Counted from the first letter of the stretch, positions 20,621 to 29,900 are shown. The stretch: DNA of 64,000 bases from Candidatus Azobacteroides pseudotrichonymphae (GCA_002091395.1 AP017913.1:240001-304000), one strand, 5' to 3'. Notes: generated from the letters alone by a model not told the origin. Numbers and translations are program-made.

Positions 20621-22450
20621 CTAAAGCAATTGTTTTATTTTTTCTACTAGGTGAGTAACATTAATAGGTTGACCGTCTATTTGATTGTATTGATATGTCT
20701 GAAATCCATTTATTTTAGAACGTAAATAATTTGCTAATTGTCCTAAATTCTGTTCAACTACTAATATTTTTTTGTATTTATTAATAATTTTTTCTACGTT
20801 TAACGGTAGTGGGCAAATAAAATTTAAATGTATAAGAGCTACTTCTAAGTTAGATTTGTGAATTTGTGTAATTGCTTCCAACAGATGCCCATAAGTTCCT
20901 CCCCATCCAATAATCAATAAATTTGCATTTATATCTCCTATTATTTTTTGTAATGGGATATATTTGGCAATTTTATCTATTTTTGATTGACGAATTTTTA
21001 CCATTTTTTGATGATTTAGAGCATCAATTGAAATGGCACTTGTATTGCAATTCTTTTCTAATCCTCCAATTCGATGTGAGAAGCCTTCTTTGCCTGGCAA
21101 GGCCCAATATCTAACATCATTTACAGGGTTTCGATAATACGGATGCCAATTTTTCTTTATATTTTCTGTTACATAAGGTGGTTTAATGTTTGGGTATTCA
21201 TCAATGTTAGGTATGCGCCATGCACTACTTCCATTTGCAATATATCCATCTGTTAGCAGTATGACTGGAGTAAGATGTTCTATGGCAAGTTTGCAAGCCC
21301 AAAATGCCATATTAAAACAATTTGTTGGTGAAACAGCTGATATGACTACAACAGGAGATTCCCCATTTCGGCCATATAAGGCTTGCATTAAATCTGATTG
21401 TTCACTTTTAGTAGGTAATCCTGTAGAAGGACCACACCTTTGTACATCTATTATTACTAATGGTATCTCAGCCATTACTGCTAACCCAATTGCTTCTCCT
21501 TTCAGAGCTAACCCTGGCCCTGAAGTAGTTGTTACTGATAAATTACCAGCAAAAGATGCTCCTATAGCAATACAAGCACTTGCAATTTCATCTTCAGCTT
21601 GCATAGTTTTTATATTTAATTCTTTACGAGCAGCGAGTTCTTGCATAATGTCTGTTGCCGGAGTTATTGGGTATGAAGCTAGAAATAATGGTAAACTAGA
21701 TTTTTCTGATGCAGCTATTAATCCATAAGCAGTTGCTTTGTTTCCATCTATATTAGTGTAATATCCGTTTTTATGACTAGTAGCTTCTATTCGATAAGTT
21801 GCAATTGAATTATGTGTGTTATGTCCATAATTGTATCCAGCGAGAAGTGTGTTTTTTATATCGTATAGTACATCACTATTTTTTTTTAATTTTTTGTATA
21901 AAAATTTTTCTGCGATTTCTATGGGATGATTTAACAACCAACAAACTAATCCAAGAGCAAAAATATTTCGATTTTTTGTAGCTTGTTTATTATCGCGTTT
22001 CAAACAACTTCTACACATTTGCAATATTGGAGCAGCGATAATTTGTACAGAATTCAATTCTAATTCTTTGAATGGATTGTCAGTACTAAATGAAGCTTTT
22101 TGCAAATCAGATAACCCAAATGAATCTTTATCTATAATAATTACAGAATCAGAATATAAAAATTTTGCATTTACTTTTAATGCAGCTGGATTCATTGCAA
22201 TTAATATATTTGCCTTATTGCCAGGAGTATACACATTTGATCCAATTTGTACTTGATATCCTGAAACTCCGGAAAGACTTCCTCGAGGGGATCGTATTTC
22301 GGTTGGAAAATCTGGGAGTGTAGTAATTTCGTTACCCAAGTATGCAGACAAATTAGAAAAAATGCTTCCGACTAGTTGCATCCCATCACCTGAGTCTCCA
22401 GAGAAACGAATGACTACATTTTTTAATTCTTTAATTTTAATTTCATTCAT
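20621..22450 (-). CDS. korA: 2-oxoacid:ferredoxin oxidoreductase, fused gamma-alpha subunit
   Basis: The 609-residue protein joins two domains. Residues 1 to about 190 form the gamma domain (RFSGDSGDGMQLVGSIF, LPDFPTEIRSP), which binds CoA or supports ferredoxin transfer. Residues from about 215 form the alpha pyrimidine-binding domain (FLASYPITPATDIMQELA, AEDEIASACIAIGASFAG, TSGPGLALKGEAIG, GPSTGLPTKSEQSDL). The fused order is usual for 2-oxoglutarate oxidoreductases of Bacteroidetes. Its start overlaps the end of aroK by 8 bp, so aroK, korA and korB form one operon. No separate polyferredoxin subunit is next to it. Confidence 0.94.
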   Translation of the reverse strand: MNEIKIKELKNVVIRFSGDSGDGMQLVGSIFSNLSAYLGNEITTLPDFPTEIRSPRGSLSGVSGYQVQIGSNVYTPGNKANILIAMNPAALKVNAKFLYSDSVIIIDKDSFGLSDLQKASFSTDNPFKELELNSVQIIAAPILQMCRSCLKRDNKQATKNRNIFALGLVCWLLNHPIEIAEKFLYKKLKKNSDVLYDIKNTLLAGYNYGHNTHNSIATYRIEATSHKNGYYTNIDGNKATAYGLIAASEKSSLPLFLASYPITPATDIMQELAARKELNIKTMQAEDEIASACIAIGASFAGNLSVTTTSGPGLALKGEAIGLAVMAEIPLVIIDVQRCGPSTGLPTKSEQSDLMQALYGRNGESPVVVISAVSPTNCFNMAFWACKLAIEHLTPVILLTDGYIANGSSAWRIPNIDEYPNIKPPYVTENIKKNWHPYYRNPVNDVRYWALPGKEGFSHRIGGLEKNCNTSAISIDALNHQKMVKIRQSKIDKIAKYIPLQKIIGDINANLLIIGWGGTYGHLLEAITQIHKSNLEVALIHLNFICPLPLNVEKIINKYKKILVVEQNLGQLANYLRSKINGFQTYQYNQIDGQPINVTHLVEKIKQLL

Positions 22451-22973
22451 ACATCAATTTTATTTTTTGTACTAAATATTTTACAATGTCGTTATCAGTC
22501 ATTTTGTCTACATGACAGATAACAGATGCTTGGTTATAAAATAGTTCTCGCTCTAATAAATTGTTACTAACAAAACATTCTATTTCTTCTGAGTTTTTAT
22601 TTTTGATTAGTGGACGAATGTGTTTTTTATTAATCAAACGTTCTGTTAATAGTTTTGTACTAATTTTTAAATAAACTGTTATTCCTGAAATATTCATTAG
22701 TTTCATATTTTGAAAAAAACAAGGAGTTCCTCCTCCAGTTGAAATAACCATGTTTTTTTTGTGTTTAGCAATTTTTTGAAGAGTATTTTGTTCTATTTTT
22801 CTAAATTCTTTTTCTCCTTTTTCTTCAAAAATATCAATTATTTTTTTTTGATAATAATTTTCTATGAGAAGATCTGTATCAACAAAAGGCAAATTTAATT
22901 TTCTTGCTAAATTATTCCCAATAGTAGTCTTTCCAACACACATATAACCAGTCAAAAATATCTTTTTTGTCAT
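22443..22973 (-). CDS. aroK: Shikimate kinase
   Basis: It phosphorylates shikimate in chorismate synthesis. The 176-residue protein has the Walker A GYMCVGKTTIGNNLA, FVDTDLLIE (substrate Asp), and STGGGTPCF with the central GGG. RPLIKNKN is the lid region. Normal length. First gene of the aroK-korA-korB run, overlapping korA by 8 bp. The presence of aromatic amino acid synthesis fits a nutritional symbiont. Confidence 0.95.
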   Translation of the reverse strand: MTKKIFLTGYMCVGKTTIGNNLARKLNLPFVDTDLLIENYYQKKIIDIFEEKGEKEFRKIEQNTLQKIAKHKKNMVISTGGGTPCFFQNMKLMNISGITVYLKISTKLLTERLINKKHIRPLIKNKNSEEIECFVSNNLLERELFYNQASVICHVDKMTDNDIVKYLVQKIKLMYE

Positions 22974-23135
22974 AATGCTAAAGTCTATAAAAATAGAGTT
23001 TTCTTTTAAAGAATTATAGTATTGTTTTATTAAATCATTCTAAAGTATTAGAAATTTTAGCTAAAAAATATATAATTTCAATTAAAAAAGTAAAATAAAT
23101 ATTGTTACACTTAATGCATAATTTTTTATTAAAGT

Positions 23136-23951
23136 ATGAAAGACATTTTTAGTATAAAAAATAAGGTAGCAGTTATCACAGGTGGAGGTGGTGTTTTGGG
23201 CGGAGATATTGCAAAAAATCTTTTAAAAGCTGGTGCCAAAATTGTGATACTTGATATTCGTAAAGAAAATTTAGACAATAAAATTTCTGAATTCAAGTTA
23301 ATTGGAAGAGAAATTATTGGATTCGTTTGTAATGTTTTAAGTTTAAAGAATCTTAATGAAATTGCTATGAAAATTGTAAAAAAATGGGGGAGAATAGATA
23401 TTTTAGTGAATTGTGCTGGTGGAAATGTTCCAGGAGCTACACTCTCTTGTGATCAAACAATTTTTGATATGAAAATTGAAGATTGGGAAAAAGTTATTGC
23501 TTTGAATCAAAATGGGACTGTTTATCCTTGTTTAATTTTCGGTAAAGTGATGTCTGAGCAAAAGGAAGGAAGTATTGTTAATATTTCTTCTATGGCGACT
23601 TATAGTGCAATAACTCGTGTGCCGGGATATTCAGTTGCTAAGATGGGGATTAATATATTTACTCAATGGTTGGCTAGTGAATTGGCAAATAAATTTGGAG
23701 ATGGAATTCGTGTTAATGCTATTGCTCCTGGATTTTTTATTGGAGATCAGAATCGTGCTGTATTGATTAATTCTGATGGAACATTGACGAGAAGGAGTAA
23801 AAAAATTTTAGAAAAAACTCCAATGGGAAGGTTTGGGAATATTAGCGAATTGAGTGGTGTCGTACAATTTTTATGTTCACAGGCAGCTGGATTTATAACA
23901 GGTGTCATTTTGCCTGTCGATGGCGGGTTTAGCTCATTTAGCGGTGTTTAG
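23136..23951 (+). CDS. SDR-family oxidoreductase, probable D-mannonate (fructuronate) oxidoreductase
   Basis: A 271-residue short-chain dehydrogenase with the GGGGVLGGDIAK nucleotide loop, NCAGGN, the catalytic Ser-Tyr-Lys set (ISSMATY, then YSVAKMG) and a C-terminal VDGGFSSFSGV. The overall pattern matches the Bacteroidales SDR enzymes annotated as D-mannonate oxidoreductase, which convert fructuronate to mannonate in glucuronate breakdown. That would fit a symbiont that uses uronic acids from plant fibre. The family is sure, the substrate less so. It stands alone with no uxaC or uxuA beside it. Confidence 0.8.
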   Translation: MKDIFSIKNKVAVITGGGGVLGGDIAKNLLKAGAKIVILDIRKENLDNKISEFKLIGREIIGFVCNVLSLKNLNEIAMKIVKKWGRIDILVNCAGGNVPGATLSCDQTIFDMKIEDWEKVIALNQNGTVYPCLIFGKVMSEQKEGSIVNISSMATYSAITRVPGYSVAKMGINIFTQWLASELANKFGDGIRVNAIAPGFFIGDQNRAVLINSDGTLTRRSKKILEKTPMGRFGNISELSGVVQFLCSQAAGFITGVILPVDGGFSSFSGV

Positions 23952-24054
23952 TGATTTAATTTTATTAAAATCAAAATATTATTTGTATACGTCGCGTAAA
24001 ATAATTAAAAAAGTTTGGTTTATTACAGAAACGATGTGATCATTTTTATTGTCT

Positions 24055-24672
24055 TTAATTTTTTTGTTTTAATATTTTAACAATTCCCAGTAATAGTGGC
24101 GTAAAAATCAGAATTATAATTAATAAATCAAAGTGTGTTTTTATAAATTTAAATTGTCCAAAAAAATATCCAGTATACAAAAATACTGTAACCCAAAGAA
24201 TTCCACCTAATATATTGCAGATTAAAAAATGAGTATAATTCATTTTTATTATTCCTGCTACAAATGGAGCAAATGTTCTTATTATTGGTATAAAACGTGA
24301 AAAAATTATGGTTTTACCACCGTATTTTCTGTAGAAATTATATGTGCTTTTTAAAAACATAAACTTGTAATTACATGATAGGAAGATTTTTTGACCAAAA
24401 AATCTTCCTATCATGTAATTACAAGTGTTTCCCAAAATAGCAGCAAAAGAAATAAGTAAAAGTATATTATTAACATTAAGACTCAAAGTATTTTTAGCAG
24501 CCAATACACCTGTTGCAAATATTAAAGAATCACCTGGAAGAAATGGAATAATCACTAATCCTGTTTCACAAAAAATAGTTATGAACAAAATTAAGTACAC
24601 ACATATACCGTATTGTTTAATCAATTCATCTAGATGATTATCAATATGTGTAATAAAATTAAAAAATAACAT
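24055..24672 (-). CDS. DedA-family (VTT domain) membrane protein
   Basis: A 205-residue inner-membrane protein of the DedA family, linked to membrane lipid (undecaprenyl phosphate or phospholipid) transport. Family motifs are FCETGLVIIPFLPGDSLIFA, NYMIGRFFGQK and GGKTIIFSRFIPIIRTFAPF, with five or so membrane spans. A 64-bp perfect palindrome (24363-24426) lies inside it. Against the usual family sequence the conserved NYMIGRFFG half is normal and the variable linker after it has been replaced by the inverted copy. The gene ends with the normal membrane segment and seems intact. It follows rnr by 9 bp. Confidence 0.9.
   Translation of the reverse strand: MLFFNFITHIDNHLDELIKQYGICVYLILFITIFCETGLVIIPFLPGDSLIFATGVLAAKNTLSLNVNNILLLISFAAILGNTCNYMIGRFFGQKIFLSCNYKFMFLKSTYNFYRKYGGKTIIFSRFIPIIRTFAPFVAGIIKMNYTHFLICNILGGILWVTVFLYTGYFFGQFKFIKTHFDLLIIILIFTPLLLGIVKILKQKN
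24363..24426. repeat. Perfect 31-bp inverted repeat inside dedA
   Basis: Arms 24363-24393 and 24396-24426 are exact reverse complements around a 2-nt centre, giving a 64-bp palindrome. It codes for about residues 83-104 of the DedA protein and keeps the frame open. See the findings for the proposed origin. Confidence 0.95.
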
Positions 24673-24681
24673 TTGTTCGAA

Positions 24682-26199
24682 TTATTTTAATTTACTACAA
24701 TGTTTTGAAATAATAGCAAAATCTAATTGTCGTTTTTTTGTACTACTGCGTACAATTTTTACTCGTAAAGAATCACCTAGGCGATAAATATGTTTTTTTG
24801 TTTTCCCTATTAATCTGTAAGATTTCTTATCTAACTTGTAAAAATCGTCATTAAGATACCGCATCGGAATTAATCCTTCACATCCATTTTCATTTAATTC
24901 CACATACAATCCCCATTCTGTCACTCCTGTTATTAAGCCATCAAATATATCACCTATTTTGTTAGACATAAATTCCACTTGTTTAGCTTTAATAGACGCT
25001 CTTTCTGCTTTAATAGCAATTGTTTCTTGTTCAGAACAATGGATGCAAAGTTTTTCTAATGATGGTTTATGAACAAAATATTTTCCATTTAAATATTTTT
25101 CTAATAATCTATGAACTATCATATCTGGATAACGGCGAATAGGCGATGTGAAATGAGTGTAATATTTAAATGATAATCCATAATGTCCAATGTTTTTTGT
25201 TGTATAGACAGCTTTTGCCATTGCTTGTAAAGCAATGGTTTCAATCAAATTCTGTTCTTTTGTACCTTTTGATTTTTCAAGTATACAATTGAAATTTTTC
25301 ACCATTTTATTTTTCAATATGTCAATATTAAATTTATATCCTAAATTTTTAACAAATTGCGCAAAACTTTCTATTTTTTCTTTGTTTGGTACATCATGTA
25401 CTCTATAAATAAATGTTTTAGATTTTTGTTTTTCAGAAATTTTTCCAATCATTTCAGCAACTGTTTTATTAGCTAAAAGCATAAACTCTTCTACTAATTG
25501 ATTGGCTTCTATATTTTTTTTAAAAAAAATATTTAAAGGTTTCCCTTTATTGTCCAAATCAAATTGAATTTCTTTTTGTGTAAAATTAATAGAACCGTTT
25601 AAAAATCGTTTTTTTCGCAAAATTTTTGCTAAGTGATTTAAAATTAGAATAGAATTGTTTATGTTACTATTATTAGGAATAGGAAGTTTTTCTATTATTT
25701 TTTGTACTTCTTCATAAGTAAAGCGATTGTGAGAACGAATAATTGTTCGTCTAATGCGATAACTTTTAATTTTAGCTTTTTTGTCCATTTCAAAAATTAT
25801 AGAAAAACACAATTTATCTTCATTTGGCCGTATTGAACAAATTTTATTACATAATAATTCTGGGAGCATTGGTATAACTTTGTCTACTAAATATATTGAA
25901 GTGCCTCTTTTTAGAGCTTCCTTATCGATACTACTATTGGGTTTTACATAATGTGTTACGTCAGCTATATGTATGCCTATTTCATAAAAATTGCTAGGTA
26001 ATTTTTTGATAGATAAAGCGTCATCAAAGTCTTCTGCATTATCTGGATCAATTGTAAAAGTAAGCGTTTTTCGAAAATCCTCACGCTTGATAATTTCTGT
26101 ATGAGTGATATGACCTGTGATTTTTTGTGCTGCTTTTTCTGCTTCTTTTGGATATTTATATGGCAAATTGTATTCATCCTGTATTGTTTGTACTATCAT
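24682..26199 (-). CDS. rnr: RNase R, N-terminally truncated
   Basis: A 505-residue RNase II/R-family 3'-5' exoribonuclease. The catalytic RNB domain is complete: TIDPDNAEDFDDALSI supplies the metal-binding Asp residues, IHIADVTHYVKPNS and HYGLSFKYYTHFTSPIRRYPDM follow, and a C-terminal S1 domain (GDIFDGLITGVTEWGLYVEL) is present. Bacteroidales RNase R is about 700 residues with two N-terminal cold-shock domains. Here the protein begins at the equivalent of about residue 200, an in-frame TGA lies six codons upstream, and no cold-shock sequence is readable in the 0.8-kb gap beyond. It may be a working shortened enzyme or an early pseudogene. Confidence 0.85.
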   Translation of the reverse strand: MIVQTIQDEYNLPYKYPKEAEKAAQKITGHITHTEIIKREDFRKTLTFTIDPDNAEDFDDALSIKKLPSNFYEIGIHIADVTHYVKPNSSIDKEALKRGTSIYLVDKVIPMLPELLCNKICSIRPNEDKLCFSIIFEMDKKAKIKSYRIRRTIIRSHNRFTYEEVQKIIEKLPIPNNSNINNSILILNHLAKILRKKRFLNGSINFTQKEIQFDLDNKGKPLNIFFKKNIEANQLVEEFMLLANKTVAEMIGKISEKQKSKTFIYRVHDVPNKEKIESFAQFVKNLGYKFNIDILKNKMVKNFNCILEKSKGTKEQNLIETIALQAMAKAVYTTKNIGHYGLSFKYYTHFTSPIRRYPDMIVHRLLEKYLNGKYFVHKPSLEKLCIHCSEQETIAIKAERASIKAKQVEFMSNKIGDIFDGLITGVTEWGLYVELNENGCEGLIPMRYLNDDFYKLDKKSYRLIGKTKKHIYRLGDSLRVKIVRSSTKKRQLDFAIISKHCSKLK

Positions 26200-26622
26200 T
26201 ATTTTTAATATTATTCAACTGATATTTCGTTTTTAATTTGTTTTAGTTTAATCTTTTCTCTTAACTTGAGGATTCTTAAACAATGTTATTAGTGACTATT
26301 AAATTTATTGGTTTGTAAAACTATTTATATTTGATAGTTAATTTTTTGTAATTTATTTGTTCTTGTGTTAAAAAATTGCTGACATTTTGCTGTAATTTTT
26401 AATTCCAGAATTTTTATTCAATTTTTTATTTATATCGCTGGATGAGCTGGTTGACTTATAGATGTCATGTACAATAAACTCTAACTAAATTAAGAAAATT
26501 AAATTATTTATAAAAAGATTGAGGCATAAGTTGATGTAAATATTTATTTTTTTTGTATGTGTTATTGATAATCGTTTTATAGTTATGTAATGTTTTAGTT
26601 AATCTATACTTGAGTTTATTCG

Positions 26623-26652
26623 TTTTAAAAAAAATTGCAATTTTTTTTAAAA
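26623..26652. repeat. 30-bp perfect palindrome (A8-TTGCAA-T8)
   Basis: TTTT, eight A, TTGCAA, eight T and AAAA form an uninterrupted palindrome. Low-complexity arms make chance more likely, but the layout is that of a symmetrical intrinsic terminator. Confidence 0.55.
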
Positions 26653-26695
26653 TTTATATGTGATGTTTATTTAGATTGTTATCTTATAAATTTGT

Positions 26696-26730
26696 ACGAT
26701 ACAGACTTGATGGTTTGTATCGTGGTTTTT
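26696..26730 (+). terminator. Orphan intrinsic terminator-like hairpin
   Basis: ACGATACAGAC (26696-26706) and GTTTGTATCGT (26713-26723) pair over 11 bp with one G-T and a 6-nt loop, followed by GG and five T. The stem is unusually GC-rich for this region. It is oriented for + strand transcription, yet no + strand gene lies upstream, so it may end an unrecognised small RNA. Confidence 0.5.
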
Positions 26731-26998
26731 GTTTCATTTTGTAATTTAAATAATTTTGAAATTATACAATTTAATATGTTTTAGTATATTTACATTGTAG
26801 GTATTTTTTGTTGATTATTGTTATTTATGTGTTTGTGTATTTTCGAAAATTGAAATTAAAAATTATTTAGTTAATGATTTTCATTAATAATCGATGCGTA
26901 AAATTTACTTTTTAAAGTATAAAATTTAAACACTGAAGTTATTTGTGCATAATTTAAAAATCAAATTTTACTAAAATATTGAAAAATTGGTATTTTAT

Positions 26999-28393
26999 AT
27001 GAATTTTATTATGGTGCGTAAATTTTCTTTTTTTTTATTAATTTTTGTTATCCTTCAATTCAAACGAGTTTATTGTTCTGAATCAATTACATGTAAACAA
27101 CAAAATATACAACAAGAAGAGCGTTATTTTCATCGTATAATTAAGCTAAGAGAAACTTTATATCCAATTTCAAAAAAATATAAAATAAGAGGTGAAAAAA
27201 TTTTGGATTTTAATCCAAAATTATCAATTAATACGTCTCTTGTTGGAAATATTATTCCGATTCTGATTGATAAAATTACACCTATTAAAAGTGATACTAA
27301 CAAATTGAGTGAGAAACGTATGCTTAATGTTGTTTTGTTATTGCCATTTGGGGTTAAAGATGGGACATTTAAAGATGTTGTTGGTAGATGCGCATTAGAA
27401 TATTATGAAGGATTATTAATAGCTCTAAAACATATTAAAGAAATTGGCATTTCGGTTAGTTTGAAAGTTTTTGATGTTGGGTTAGGTGTTGAGTTGTTGC
27501 AAAACATATTTGATAACGCTTTAATTAAGAACACAGATTTAGTTATTGGTGGATTAACAGGGGAACAAATTGAATTGATTTCAGCTTTTAGTGATAAATA
27601 TGGGGTTCCATATGTTATTCCTTTCCATTTTAATGGTGATAGTTTATTATTTTCTGATAATACATATCAAGTTAGTATTCCAAAATTATATCTATATGAT
27701 AAAATTTCTACAATTTTTTGTAATGAATATAATGATGCCAATATTGTTTTTTATATTCCAAATTCTTTTGGTAATAAAATAGATTTTATATATGCTATTC
27801 AAAAAAAATTACTAACAAAGAAAATAACTTACAAAGTTATTACTGATGAGAATCCAAGTTATTCTGACATAATTGCGTTGTTAGATAATAGTAAAAAAAA
27901 TATATTTGTTCTTTTTGATGATAGATGCCATTTTTTGTCAAAAATAATTTCTCTTTTGAAAAAAATAAAAGATACGAATCATAGTCTTTTTATTTCTCTT
28001 TTTGGATATCCAATTTGGCAAAATTATTGGATTGAGTATGCTGATTATTTTTTTCATTTAAATATTACTTTTTACAGTATTTTTTATGCTAATCCTATTT
28101 TACATGAAGTTCAATCTTTTTGTGATAATTATAAATATTGGTATTCTAAAAAAATGATGGATCATTATCCAAAATATGGAATGCTTGGATACGATACTGC
28201 AATGTTCTTTATACAATTACTTAATAAGTATGGTGCTTCTCTTGCTGAGAATCTTGATAAATTTAAATATTCTGGTATTCAAAACAGGTTTCATTTTGAA
28301 AAAATAAATGATCGTTGTGGATTTGTTAATACCGGATTTTTTTTAATAAAATTTGACGAAGATTATGTTATCAGCTTTGATTTTGTTGAATGA
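26999..28393 (+). CDS. LysM plus periplasmic-binding-like protein
   Basis: A secreted 464-residue protein. After a signal peptide ending about residue 25, a LysM-like segment (HRIIKLRETLYPISKKYKI, GEKILDFNPKL) is followed from about residue 105 by a type I periplasmic-binding-like domain (NVVLLLPFGVKDGTF, YYEGLLIALKHI, VIGGLTGEQIELI). This pairing is seen in Bacteroidetes proteins often called amino acid ABC transporter substrate-binding proteins. No permease or ATPase gene is nearby, so cell-wall sensing or assembly is as likely as transport. An ATG at 27011 is an alternative start. Function unknown. Confidence 0.7.
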   Translation: MNFIMVRKFSFFLLIFVILQFKRVYCSESITCKQQNIQQEERYFHRIIKLRETLYPISKKYKIRGEKILDFNPKLSINTSLVGNIIPILIDKITPIKSDTNKLSEKRMLNVVLLLPFGVKDGTFKDVVGRCALEYYEGLLIALKHIKEIGISVSLKVFDVGLGVELLQNIFDNALIKNTDLVIGGLTGEQIELISAFSDKYGVPYVIPFHFNGDSLLFSDNTYQVSIPKLYLYDKISTIFCNEYNDANIVFYIPNSFGNKIDFIYAIQKKLLTKKITYKVITDENPSYSDIIALLDNSKKNIFVLFDDRCHFLSKIISLLKKIKDTNHSLFISLFGYPIWQNYWIEYADYFFHLNITFYSIFYANPILHEVQSFCDNYKYWYSKKMMDHYPKYGMLGYDTAMFFIQLLNKYGASLAENLDKFKYSGIQNRFHFEKINDRCGFVNTGFFLIKFDEDYVISFDFVE

Positions 28394-28514
28394 TGTGTGA
28401 AATTTGTATTTCAAAATTCTAATTTTTGTTGCGCATAAAAGAAATGTTTGTATGTGTAGTCTACTTTTTTGAATTGATAATTAAATTTTTTAAATGTAGT
28501 TGTATTTTGTTAAA

Positions 28515-29879
28515 ATGATTTTTTTTGATAAAAAGAATAAAAGTAGAATAGTTGTACTTGGTGCGAGTGAAAGTGGAACAGGAGCGGCTGTTTTAGCGAA
28601 AAAAAATGGAATTGATGTATTTGTTTCTGATATGTATGTGATTAAAAATTCATACAAAAATATTTTAAAAAAATATAAAATTTTATATGAAGAAAAATGG
28701 CATAGTGAAAATAAAATTTTGAATGCTGATGAAATAATTAAAAGTCCAGGTATTCCTGATACAGCTTCTATAATTGGGAAAATAAAAGAACATAATATAC
28801 CAATTATTTCTGAAATAGAATTTGCATGGCGTTATACAAAAGCCAAAACTATTTGTGTTACTGGGACTAATGGAAAATCTACAACAGCTATGCTTATTTA
28901 TCATATTTTAAATTCAGCGAAATTTAGCGTTGCGCTCGTAGGAAATATAGGGAAAAGTTTTGCATTGTGTGTTGCAGAGAATGATTATGATTATTATGTA
29001 ATTGAATTAAGTAGTTTTCAACTAGACAATATGTATTGTTTCAAGGCAGATATAGCTATATTACTAAATATTACTTCGGATCACTTAGATCGCTATGAAT
29101 ATGAAATGAAAAATTATGTAGACTCAAAGATGCGCATTATTCAAAATCAAACAAAAGATGATATTTTTATTTATTCTAACGATGATTTAGTAATCATCCA
29201 TGAAATTAAAAAAAAATGTCCAGTAGCAGCTTTATATCCTTTTTCGTATAAAAAAAAACGTTTGACAAAAGCTTATATGGAGAGTGATTTTATAAAAATA
29301 GATACTCATAATAATGAATTTATTATTAATAAACGATATATAACTTTGCAAGGGAAACATAATTTATACAATTTTCTTGCTGCTGCTATGACAGCAAAAT
29401 TGTTGAATGTAAGTAATAAAATACTTAAAAATTCATTTTTAAATTTTAAAACAGTTGAACATCGTATGGAAAAAGTAATTAGCATAGGAAATGTAGACTA
29501 CATTAATGATTCTAAATCCACTAATGTTAATTCTTGTTTATATGCTTTACAGAGTCTAAAAACACCAATTGTTTTAATTCTTGGAGGAATAGACAAGGGT
29601 AATGATTATTCGGCAATAAAAAAAATAGTAATAAAAAAATGTAAAGCTTTAATTTTTTTGGGTCTCAATAATTTTGGCCTTCACAGTTTTTTTGATAAAA
29701 AAATAAATACTATACACGATGCTACTTCTATGCAAGAAGCTGTTAAATATGCATCTGAACTAGCTCAAAATGGAGATACAGTATTGCTTTCACCTTGTTG
29801 TTCTAGTTTTGATTTATTTAAAAATTATGAAGATAGAGGCAACCAGTTTAAAAAGTGTGTTTATAATCTTGTTCCATAA
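28515..29879 (+). CDS. murD: UDP-N-acetylmuramoyl-L-alanine--D-glutamate ligase
   Basis: MurD adds D-Glu to the peptidoglycan precursor in the cytoplasm. From the ATG it is 454 residues. Family features are IVVLGASESGTGAAVLA at the start, the ATP loop VTGTNGKSTTAMLIY, NITSDHLDRYE, the HRMEKV motif and NDSKSTNVNSC, then GGIDKGNDY. A TTG five codons upstream is in frame. It is followed by ftsW after 21 bp. In Bacteroidales murD usually follows mraY, which here lies about 21 kb away. Confidence 0.96.
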   Translation: MIFFDKKNKSRIVVLGASESGTGAAVLAKKNGIDVFVSDMYVIKNSYKNILKKYKILYEEKWHSENKILNADEIIKSPGIPDTASIIGKIKEHNIPIISEIEFAWRYTKAKTICVTGTNGKSTTAMLIYHILNSAKFSVALVGNIGKSFALCVAENDYDYYVIELSSFQLDNMYCFKADIAILLNITSDHLDRYEYEMKNYVDSKMRIIQNQTKDDIFIYSNDDLVIIHEIKKKCPVAALYPFSYKKKRLTKAYMESDFIKIDTHNNEFIINKRYITLQGKHNLYNFLAAAMTAKLLNVSNKILKNSFLNFKTVEHRMEKVISIGNVDYINDSKSTNVNSCLYALQSLKTPIVLILGGIDKGNDYSAIKKIVIKKCKALIFLGLNNFGLHSFFDKKINTIHDATSMQEAVKYASELAQNGDTVLLSPCCSSFDLFKNYEDRGNQFKKCVYNLVP

Positions 29880-29900
29880 AATTTAAATAAATTGTTTGTT

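Larger units (their letters stand above)
26200..26998. other. Gene-free region between rnr and the LysM/PBP-like gene
   Basis: About 0.8 kb without a recognisable gene. It is where the missing N-terminus of RNase R would be expected, but I see no trace of it. It contains a 30-bp A8/T8 palindrome (26623-26652) and a terminator-like hairpin on the + strand (26696-26730) that no annotated gene explains. Confidence 0.6.

Noticed and set aside
21186..21728. A 180-codon open frame on the + strand opposite korA
   Set aside because: It is antisense to a well-supported conserved gene and has no recognisable domain.
25511..25532. A 22-bp palindrome in rnr
   Set aside because: It is a T8/A8 run, low-complexity and expected by chance in this composition.
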